Source: CAZFHZ01 sp964519015
GTDB lineage: Bacteria; Blakebacterota; Blakebacteria; Blakebacterales; CAYUVJ01
Assembly (NCBI GenBank): GCA_964519015.1
Contig: CAZFHZ010000055.1
Span: 1 to 20,125 of the forward strand
Direction: 5' to 3'
Length of the DNA stretch: 20,125 nt
Of this stretch, positions 13,610-20,125 are shown in pieces (position 1 is the stretch's first letter; each line of letters opens with the position of its first letter). Both the position numbers and the translations under genes were made by a program. The notes under the pieces were generated by a model. That model was given only the letters and a program-made list of their open reading frames with translations. It was not told the DNA's origin and searched no databases.

Positions 13610-14104
13610 ATGCGCGAACCGGAGCAGACACCTGATCGCGGAGGGGAACCGACCCGGGAGGCAACGCCGACCCCGGAAGGAACCTCGACCCGAGTGGGCG
13701 CCATCGATCACATCGCAGTGGCCGTGGAGATCCTCGATGAGGCGGTGGCCACCTTCACCCGGCTGCTCGGCTCGCCGCCGGCCTTCCTGCGCACCAGCGA
13801 GGCCCAGCAGGTCCGGGTGGCCGTCTGGGAGCTGGGGGGGACCCGGCTGGAGCTGATGGAGGGGACCGCCGACGATTCGACGGTCAGCCGCTTCGTGGCC
13901 CGCCGGGGGGCGGGACTACACCACGTCTGTTATGCGGTGGAGGATCTGCAGGGGGCGCTGGAGCGCGCCCGCCGGGAGGGCTTCGAGGTCCTGGGCTCGG
14001 GCGACGACATCGGGGTGGAGGGGCGCGCGGTCGCCTTCCTCCATCCGCGCTCGACCGGCGGGGTACTCACCGAGTTCGTCCAGGCGGAAGGGACCGGTGA
14101 CTGA
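13610..14104 (+). CDS. mce: Methylmalonyl-CoA epimerase (VOC family)
   Basis: A 164-residue vicinal-oxygen-chelate protein that interconverts (S)- and (R)-methylmalonyl-CoA between propionyl-CoA carboxylase and methylmalonyl-CoA mutase. Two beta-alpha-beta-beta-beta halves supply metal ligands: His34 in IDHIAVAV, a Glu in LELME (80-84), His104/105 in LHHVCYAV, and Glu155 in VLTEFVQ. The first 30 residues are a polar, Pro/Thr/Glu-rich extension outside the fold. Start choice is uncertain: GAGGAGG touches the ATG at 13610, while an in-frame TTG at 13601, overlapping the previous stop, has GGAAGGGG just upstream. A GTG at 13589 is also in frame. No mutase or carboxylase gene is in the window, so the partners must lie elsewhere. 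It overlaps the next gene if that begins at its GTG. Confidence 0.88.
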   Translation: MREPEQTPDRGGEPTREATPTPEGTSTRVGAIDHIAVAVEILDEAVATFTRLLGSPPAFLRTSEAQQVRVAVWELGGTRLELMEGTADDSTVSRFVARRGAGLHHVCYAVEDLQGALERARREGFEVLGSGDDIGVEGRAVAFLHPRSTGGVLTEFVQAEGTGD

Positions 14105-15308
14105 GCCGATGTCCGATCCGAAAGAGGGGCGTCCGAAGTGGGGGTTCGCCACCCTGGCCGTGCACGGCTCCGGGGGAGCCGATCCGGCGACCGGCGCGGT
14201 CAGCAAGCCGATCTACCAGAGCAGCACCTTCGCCTTCAAGAGCGCCGAGTCGGGGGCGCGCATCTTCGCCGGGGAGGAGGAGGGGTTCGTCTACACCCGC
14301 ATCTCCAACCCGACCACCCAGGCCTTGGAGCAGGAACTCGCCTTCCTGGAAGGGGCCGAGGCAGCGGTCGCCTTCGCCAGCGGGATGGCCGCCACCAGCG
14401 CGGTGGTGCTGGCCCTCTGTTCCAGCGGCCGGAACCTGGTGCTGTGCGAACCGGTCTACGGCGGTACCCATAAACTGGCCCTCGATATCCTGCCGCGGCT
14501 GGGGATCGAGCCCCGGTTGGTGGACGGCCTCGACCTGCCCCGGCTGAGCCAGGCGATCGACGCCCAGACCGGCCTGGTCTGGATCGAGACCCCGGCCAAC
14601 CCCACCCTGAAGGTGCTCGACATCAGCGCCGTCGCGTCCATCACCCGGAAAGCGGGGGTGCCGCTGGTGGTCGACAACACCTTCGCCACCCCCTACTACC
14701 AGCAGCCGCTCGCCCTGGGGGCCTCGATCGTGGTCCACTCGGCCACCAAGTACATCTCCGGGCACGGCGACACGGTGGCCGGAGTGGTGGTGTGCGACCG
14801 GGAGCGGGCCGACCAGATCCGCAACGACACCCTGCGTGACATCGGCGGGGTCATCAGCCCCTTCAACGCCTGGCTGCTGCTGCGGGGGCTGAAGACACTT
14901 CCGGTGCGCATGGACCGCCATTCCTTCAATGCCATGCGGGTGGCCCAGTTCCTCTCCTTCCACCCCAAGGTGGAGCGGGTGCTCTATCCCGGTCTGCGCA
15001 CCCACCCCCAGCACGAGATCGCCGCCCGCCAGATGAAAGGGTTCGGCGGGATGGTGACCTTCTTCCTTAAGGGGGGGCGTGAAGAGGGGGCCCGTTTCCT
15101 GAACAGCCTGAAGCTGTGCACCCTGGCGGTCAGCCTGGGGGACTGCGACACCCTGATCGAGCACCCAGCCAGCATGACCCACTCCACCTATTCGGAGGAG
15201 GAGCTGGCCCAGTTCAGCATCGCCCCCAACCTGATCCGCATCTCGGTCGGCATCGAGGACGTGGACGACATCATCGCCGACCTGCGCCAGGGCCTGGAAC
15301 ACATCTGA
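14097..15308 (+). CDS. PLP-dependent Cys/Met metabolism enzyme (cystathionine gamma-lyase / methionine gamma-lyase type)
   Basis: A pyridoxal-phosphate enzyme of the Cys/Met metabolism family, about 403 residues from this GTG or 399 from the ATG at 14109. Members cleave cystathionine, homocysteine or methionine, or join sulfide to O-acylhomoserine. The Schiff-base lysine is in SATKYISGHGD (K214 counted from the ATG), the cofactor-contacting Asp in VVDNTF (D189), and YTRISNPT and ASGMAA are the phosphate and ring contacts. The position where methionine gamma-lyase has a catalytic Cys (GCTF) reads YGGTH here, pointing to gamma-lyase of the cystathionine/homocysteine type. The GTG has GGAAGG five bases upstream, while the ATG lies 17 bases from it, so the GTG is preferred. 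A gamma-lyase would yield 2-oxobutyrate, a propionyl-CoA precursor, which suits the epimerase next door. Confidence 0.88.
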   Translation: MTEPMSDPKEGRPKWGFATLAVHGSGGADPATGAVSKPIYQSSTFAFKSAESGARIFAGEEEGFVYTRISNPTTQALEQELAFLEGAEAAVAFASGMAATSAVVLALCSSGRNLVLCEPVYGGTHKLALDILPRLGIEPRLVDGLDLPRLSQAIDAQTGLVWIETPANPTLKVLDISAVASITRKAGVPLVVDNTFATPYYQQPLALGASIVVHSATKYISGHGDTVAGVVVCDRERADQIRNDTLRDIGGVISPFNAWLLLRGLKTLPVRMDRHSFNAMRVAQFLSFHPKVERVLYPGLRTHPQHEIAARQMKGFGGMVTFFLKGGREEGARFLNSLKLCTLAVSLGDCDTLIEHPASMTHSTYSEEELAQFSIAPNLIRISVGIEDVDDIIADLRQGLEHI

Positions 15309-15310
15309 GT

Positions 15311-15326
15311 ACCGGCCGGAGCCGGT
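15311..15326 (+). terminator. Hairpin after the PLP enzyme gene
   Basis: ACCGGC and GCCGGT form a six-pair stem with loop CGGA, starting two bases after the stop. No T-run follows. It marks the boundary between the acyl-CoA cluster and comEC. Confidence 0.35.
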
Positions 15327-15378
15327 GAACGTCCCATAGCCCCCCCGGCGTTACCGCATCCCCGCCCCCCGGAGGGGA

Positions 15379-17469
15379 GTGCCGGCTGTGCCTGCCCGCG
15401 ACCTCTGGCGCCTGCTGGCCGTCTGGTGCACCGGCCTGGCGGCCGGGGCCTGGATCCCGCCACTGCTCCGCCTGGGCGCGCTCCTGCCTGCTATCGGATT
15501 GCTCCTCCCGGTCCGCTCGCCGCGCCTCCGGCGGGCCGGGGGCCTGCTCCTGGCGGGGCTGGCCGCCAGCCTGGTCGGTGCCCTGACCTTCGCCGGGCCG
15601 TACGGACGGCCCGCGCCACTTCCGACCGGCCGGCACAACCCCGACTTCCGGCCCCTCCCGCTCCAGGTGGGGGCCCGGCCCGAGTCCGCTGCGCGACCGG
15701 CACCGGCGGCCCTCCCGCCGGACGGGCAGGACCCCCTGCGGAGCCTGGAGCGGGCCGTGCTGGCCGGACGGCGGGAAGGGCTCCCCCCCGACTGGCGCAT
15801 CGCTTTCCGGGCGGCCGGGGCGGCCCACCTGCTGGCCATCTCCGGACTCCACCTGGGCATCCTGACCGGGCTCCTGCTCGGTCTGCTCCGCCTGCTCCCC
15901 ATCCCCCGGCCGGCCTCCGCGCTGCTGGCCACGGCGGCGCTGGCCCTCTACGTCGCCGCCGTGGGAGCGCCCCCGTCGGCCCTTCGGGCCGGCCTGATGA
16001 CCGGCCTGGGACTGCTCCTGTGGGGGAGCGGCCGACTGCCCCCGACCGATTCCCTCCTGCCGGCCGCACTGCTGCTCCTGCTGGGGGCCGCCCCGGCGCT
16101 GCTGGCCTCCCCCGGCTTCCTGCTCTCGGCCTCGGCCACCGGCGGGATCGTCCTGGCCCTGCGGGGGTTTGAGACCCGGCGACTGGAGCGGCTGGGGGGC
16201 CGGCTGGAAGCCTTCCTGCGGGTCTCGCTGGGGGCGCAGGCGGGGGTGCTGCCGGCCCAGATCCTCTGCTTCGGCACCCTCTGTCCGCTGGGCTGGGTGG
16301 TCAACCTGGGGGCGGTGCCGCTGGCCGGACTCTGGCTGCCGGCCGTGCTGGCCGCCCGGGCCTTGGAAGTGCTGGGGGGCTGGCCGGCGGCGGTGGCCCG
16401 GGCCTGGTCGGATGGACTGGGGGATGCCCTGGTCGGCGGGGTGATCGCCGTCAGCCGGCTCCCCGGCGCCTGTGTGCCGGCCCCCGGCTGGGCGGCCGCA
16501 GCCGCGCTGCTCGGGCTGCTGGCCTGGGCACGGGGGGGACGGGGCCGGATCGCGGCTCTCGGCCTGCTGGCCCTGGTCGTCTGGAGTCCGCTGTTCGATC
16601 CCGGCCGTCCCCGGATCGTCTTCCTCGACGTGGGGCAGGGGGACGCGGTGGTGATCGAGACACGCCGGCCCCGCCGGACGGTCGTGGTGGACGCCGGCCC
16701 GGCCTGGGGTACCTGGGACAGCGGGCGGGAGGTGGTCCTGCCCTACTTGCGGGCCCGGGGAGTTCCGCGCATCGACCTCTTGGTGCTCTCCCATCCCGAC
16801 AACGACCACCTGGGCGGAGCGGCCGCCCTGATCGCACGTTTCCCGGTGGGGGCGGTGGTCCGGGGCGCCTGGCCCCAGGCCCCGACCGGTGGCGTGGCGG
16901 CCCTGGAACGGGTAGTGGCGGCCACCGGCACCCCGGTGAGGACCCTCCAGGCCGGTGACGTGCTCCGGCTGTCCCGACACGACCGAATGGAGGTGCTGGC
17001 CGGAGCCGATACCTTCCCGGGTTCGGGCTGGAACGACCGCTCGCTGGTGCTCCGGTGCGTGGTGGAAGGGCTGCGGGTGCTGCTGCCGGGTGACCTGGAG
17101 CAGGCCGGAGAGATGCGGCTGCGCCCCCGGTGGGGATACCTGGAGGCGGAGGTGCTCAAGGTCGCCCACCACGGCAGCCCCGACGCCACCTCCCCGGCGT
17201 TCCTGGCGGGGGTAGACCCGGCCCTGGCGGTGGTCTCGGTGGGGCGGGGAAACCGCTTCGGACATCCCGCGGAGGCGCTGATGGCGCGCCTGGAGGACGC
17301 CGGGGTCCACGTGCTGCGGACCGACCGGGGGGGCGCGGTGGTGCTGCTCCCCGCCACCCCCTTCACGCGCTTGGCCTGGTCGGTGGCCGGACCTATCTTG
17401 ACGGCCTGCGAGGCGGAGACCCCGGAACCAGGAAGGTCGGAGCGATGGGTGAGCAGAAGCGGATACTGA
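15379..17469 (+). CDS. comEC: ComEC/Rec2 family DNA-uptake channel protein (short form)
   Basis: A 696-residue membrane protein of the ComEC/Rec2 family, which passes one strand of incoming DNA across the cytoplasmic membrane during natural transformation. Hydrophobic segments at about 10-70 are followed by a short polar loop. The competence domain begins at HLLAISGLHLG (150-160) and runs through many Leu/Ala-rich membrane helices to about 405. The C-terminal MBL-like domain has LDVGQGDAVVIE near 415-426, SHPDNDHLGG near 470, and AHHGS near 595, as in members proposed to act as the nuclease. The N-terminal OB-fold region (DUF4131) seems mostly missing: only about 75 residues lie between the first helices and the competence domain. 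Start is uncertain: GTG at 15379 is three bases from GGAGG, and a second GTG at 15388 is twelve. Its end overlaps trpS by 25 bases. Confidence 0.9.
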   Translation: MPAVPARDLWRLLAVWCTGLAAGAWIPPLLRLGALLPAIGLLLPVRSPRLRRAGGLLLAGLAASLVGALTFAGPYGRPAPLPTGRHNPDFRPLPLQVGARPESAARPAPAALPPDGQDPLRSLERAVLAGRREGLPPDWRIAFRAAGAAHLLAISGLHLGILTGLLLGLLRLLPIPRPASALLATAALALYVAAVGAPPSALRAGLMTGLGLLLWGSGRLPPTDSLLPAALLLLLGAAPALLASPGFLLSASATGGIVLALRGFETRRLERLGGRLEAFLRVSLGAQAGVLPAQILCFGTLCPLGWVVNLGAVPLAGLWLPAVLAARALEVLGGWPAAVARAWSDGLGDALVGGVIAVSRLPGACVPAPGWAAAAALLGLLAWARGGRGRIAALGLLALVVWSPLFDPGRPRIVFLDVGQGDAVVIETRRPRRTVVVDAGPAWGTWDSGREVVLPYLRARGVPRIDLLVLSHPDNDHLGGAAALIARFPVGAVVRGAWPQAPTGGVAALERVVAATGTPVRTLQAGDVLRLSRHDRMEVLAGADTFPGSGWNDRSLVLRCVVEGLRVLLPGDLEQAGEMRLRPRWGYLEAEVLKVAHHGSPDATSPAFLAGVDPALAVVSVGRGNRFGHPAEALMARLEDAGVHVLRTDRGGAVVLLPATPFTRLAWSVAGPILTACEAETPEPGRSERWVSRSGY

Positions 17470-18443
17470 GCGGCATGCAGCCCACCGGGCGCCTGCACCT
17501 GGGCAACTACGCGGGGGCACTGGTCAACTGGATCCGGCTGCAGGAGGACTACCAGCCCTTCTACTGCGTCGTGGACTGGCACAGCCTGACCACCACCTAC
17601 GACGAGACCGACCGCATCCGCGAGGACACCATCGAGATGTTCTTCGACTGGCTGGCGGCTGGTATCGACCCGGAGCGCTCGACCGTGTTCGTGCAGTCGA
17701 TGGTCCCCGAGCACGCCGAGCTCCACCTGCTCCTCTCGATGCTCATCGGTCTGGGACGACTGGAGCGGAACCCGACCTTCAAGGAGCGGGTCAAGGACCT
17801 CGACCTGCGCGGCGAGGTCTCCTACGGCCACCTCGGCTACCCCGTTCTGCAGGCCGCCGATATCCTGGTCTACCGGGCCCATGCCGTCCCGGTGGGAGAG
17901 GACCAGATCCCCCACATCGAGCTGACCCGGGAGCTGGCCCGCAAGTTCAACACCACCTACGGCGAGGTCTTCCCGGAACCGGAGACGCTCCTGACCCCCT
18001 TCGCCCGCGTACCCGGGATCGACGGCCGGAAGATGTCGAAGAGCCTGGGCAACCACATCCTGATGAGCGACGAGCCGGACCAGATCGCGGCCACCGTCCG
18101 GGAAGCCATCACCGACCCGCAGAAGGTCTACCTGAAAGACCCCGGCCACCCCGAGGTCTGCAACGTCTACGCCTGGCACCAGATCTTCAATGAGGAGGGG
18201 GAGCCTACCGTGGCGAGCGAGTGCCGGGCGGGTAGCCGCGGCTGCGTGGCCTGCAAGAAGGAGGCGGCCGCGGCCATCGCCGACCACTTCGCCTCCTTCC
18301 GCCAGGAGCGCCGGCGCCTGGAGGCCGATCGCGCCGGCGTGATGCGGATCATCACCGAGGGGACCCGTCGGGCCCGGGCGTTCGCCTCCGAAACGATGCG
18401 GCAGGTGCGCGAAGCCATGCGCCTCTTCCGCCTGGAGCTCTGA
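17445..18443 (+). CDS. trpS: Tryptophanyl-tRNA synthetase
   Basis: A 332-residue class I aminoacyl-tRNA synthetase charging tRNA-Trp in the cytosol. The ATP-binding HIGH-type motif appears as TGRLHLGNY (14-22, HLGN at 18-21). The KMSKS loop is exact at 196-200 in GIDGRKMSKSLGNH. The active-site stretch GYPVLQAADILVYRAHAVPVGEDQ (131-154) is typical of bacterial TrpS. CRAGSRGCVACKKEAA in the C-terminal part places a CxxC-type cysteine group in the helical domain, as in many Gram-positive and Thermotoga-like enzymes that can carry an Fe-S cluster there; whether all ligands are present is not certain. The ATG at 17445 has GGAAGG eight bases upstream. The gene starts inside comEC and ends four bases before scpA, so it is probably cotranscribed with both. 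Confidence 0.96.
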   Translation: MGEQKRILSGMQPTGRLHLGNYAGALVNWIRLQEDYQPFYCVVDWHSLTTTYDETDRIREDTIEMFFDWLAAGIDPERSTVFVQSMVPEHAELHLLLSMLIGLGRLERNPTFKERVKDLDLRGEVSYGHLGYPVLQAADILVYRAHAVPVGEDQIPHIELTRELARKFNTTYGEVFPEPETLLTPFARVPGIDGRKMSKSLGNHILMSDEPDQIAATVREAITDPQKVYLKDPGHPEVCNVYAWHQIFNEEGEPTVASECRAGSRGCVACKKEAAAAIADHFASFRQERRRLEADRAGVMRIITEGTRRARAFASETMRQVREAMRLFRLEL

Positions 18444-18447
18444 GCGG

Positions 18448-19181
18448 GTGGGCTACGCCGTCCGCATTGAGGCCTTCGAGGGACCGCTCGACCTCCTCCT
18501 CTTCCTCATCCGCAAGAACGAGATGGAGATTTCCGACATCCCGATCGCCCAGATCACCCAGCAGTACCTCTCCTACCTGGATGTCATGAAGATGCTCGAC
18601 CTGGAGGTGGCCGGGGACTTCCTGGTCATGGCGGCCACCCTGATGCAGATCAAGGCCCGGATGCTGCTGCCCAGCACGCTCGGGGAGCCGGAGGAGGATC
18701 CCCGGCTGCAGCTCGTGCAGCAGCTCGAGGAGTACCAGATGTTCAAACGGGCCGCGGAGGAACTGGCCGAACGGGAGTCGGTCTACGTACACTACTTCCT
18801 GCGGGAGGCCGGTCCCGGGCCGGTGGATCTGCCCGAGGAGGGGGAAGCGGTGCTCGATGTGACCCTCTTCGACCTGCTGCGCGCCTTCCATGAGGCGCTC
18901 GAGCGGGTTAAGGAGGAAGGGCGCTACCAGGTCACCGGGCCCGATATCAAGGTCAGCGACCAGCTCATCCTGCTGCGGGACCTGCTCGCCGCCGGGGGCC
19001 GGATCGACTTCTTCGAAGTTCTCTACCGGCTCGATTCCCGCCTGGCGATGGTCGTCACGCTGGTGGCCGTCCTCGAACTCGCCCGACTCGGAGAACTGCG
19101 CGTGGAACAGGCCGAGACCTACGGACGTATCTGGCTGGTGCCGCGCACGCCGGTGGCCCTCCTGACGGAGACCGCCGCCCC

Positions 19182-19185
<4 letters not shown>
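18448..19185 (+). CDS. scpA: Segregation and condensation protein A (kleisin)
   Basis: A 245-residue kleisin that bridges the SMC ATPase heads and binds ScpB to form the bacterial condensin, which compacts and separates chromosomes. The N-terminal domain, starting with VRIEAFEGPLDLLLFLIRKNEMEISDIPI (5-33), is the highly conserved SMC-neck-binding region. VAGDFLVMAATLMQIKARMLLP (52-73) follows it. A charged linker holds the ScpB contact, and the C-terminal winged helix (about 165-240) includes LLRDLLAAGGRIDFFEVL, which contacts the SMC cap. Length is typical. The GTG start lies four bases after trpS with no strong ribosome binding site (GAGCGG), suggesting coupling. Its stop overlaps the scpB GTG as GTGA. 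Confidence 0.96.
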
Positions 19186-19896
<711 letters not shown>

Positions 19897-19907
<11 letters not shown>

Positions 19908-20125
19908 CAAGTTCCTGGCCCGGGCCGGGACGGGGGCCCGGCGCGCCTGCGACCGGCTCATCGCCGAGGGGAGGGTGACGGTCAACGGCGAGCCGGTGAG
20001 CGAACCATGGCGCGAGATCGATCCGGAGAGGGACCGGGTCGAGCTGGCGGGCCGCCCGGTCGGGCTGCGCGACGAGCCGGTCCATCTCCTGCTGCACAAA
20101 CCGGCCGGTGTGTTGAGCACGGTGC
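19897..20125 (+). CDS. RsuA/RluB-family 16S/23S rRNA pseudouridine synthase (partial, 3' end beyond window)
   Basis: The first 76 codons of a pseudouridine synthase, cut by the window edge. Residues 1-50 form an S4 RNA-binding domain (MRLNKFLARAGTGARR, then LIAEGRVTVNGEPV). HLLLHKPAGVLST at about 63-75 opens the catalytic domain; the catalytic aspartate would lie outside the window. Position after scpB fits RluB, which modifies 23S rRNA U2605 in E. coli numbering, but RsuA, RluE and RluF share this start, so the exact target is open. The ATG lies inside the scpB end; GGAG seven bases upstream can serve as ribosome binding site, while AGGAGG directly touches the ATG. Confidence 0.88.

Noticed and set aside
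15271..17520. 749-codon minus-strand frame opposite comEC
   Set aside because: Extremely Gly/Arg/Pro/Gln-rich translation typical of the antisense of a GC-rich gene; comEC on the other strand has clear family motifs.

Overview
This is a high-GC bacterial window, most likely a draft or metagenome-assembled scaffold because it carries two 10-N gaps (1835-1844 and 2290-2299). The gene content and order resemble high-GC Bacillota such as the Symbiobacterium/Thermaerobacter/Limnochordia type: a Nif3-like protein, a DUF164 zinc ribbon protein, RNase HI and rnpB in one block, and trpS-scpA-scpB-rluB in another. Actinobacteria and Chloroflexi share parts of these orders, so the phylum is an inference and not settled.

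Region 1 (1-2262) looks acquired and is visibly less GC-rich than the rest. It holds an integron-type tyrosine integrase (intI) on the minus strand. Divergent from it is a Phd/YefM antitoxin-VapC toxin pair with its own extended -10 promoter, overlapped by a 20-bp perfect palindrome built from two TGTACA hexamers. A CAU-anticodon tRNA follows. The layout (intI facing away from a toxin-antitoxin module) is that of an integron platform with a first cassette, but I could not find consensus attI or attC sites. The toxin gene contains an assembly gap that breaks its reading frame artificially.

Region 2 (2263-5387) is an RNA-linked housekeeping block. A leader with three hairpins and a possible small upstream ORF precedes a Nif3-like protein, a coiled-coil zinc ribbon protein, RNase HI and RNase P RNA (rnpB). 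The 5' strand of rnpB helix P1 lies inside the end of the RNase HI gene. Between rnpB and recJ there are about ten degenerate tandem copies of a 10-bp unit with consensus ATAYGGYCAT.

Region 3 (5388-7094) is recJ. Region 4 (7160-15308) is an acyl-CoA degradation cluster: two acyl-CoA dehydrogenases, an MBL-fold hydrolase, a thiolase, 3-hydroxybutyryl-CoA dehydrogenase, enoyl-CoA hydratase, methylmalonyl-CoA epimerase and a PLP-dependent gamma-lyase. Together these cover all steps of short-chain beta-oxidation. The last two suggest entry of 2-oxobutyrate/propionyl-CoA into the methylmalonyl-CoA route. A second, purine-only array with a 10-bp period and G-runs separates the thiolase from the hydroxybutyryl-CoA dehydrogenase.

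Region 5 (15379-20125) holds comEC (a short form), trpS, scpA, scpB and the start of an RsuA/RluB-family pseudouridine synthase, cut by the window edge. The genes overlap or nearly abut, suggesting one transcript for DNA uptake, tRNA charging, chromosome condensation and rRNA modification.

The least explained items are the two 10-bp-phased intergenic arrays, the structured leader before the Nif3 gene, and the integrase/toxin-antitoxin module without recognisable att sites.
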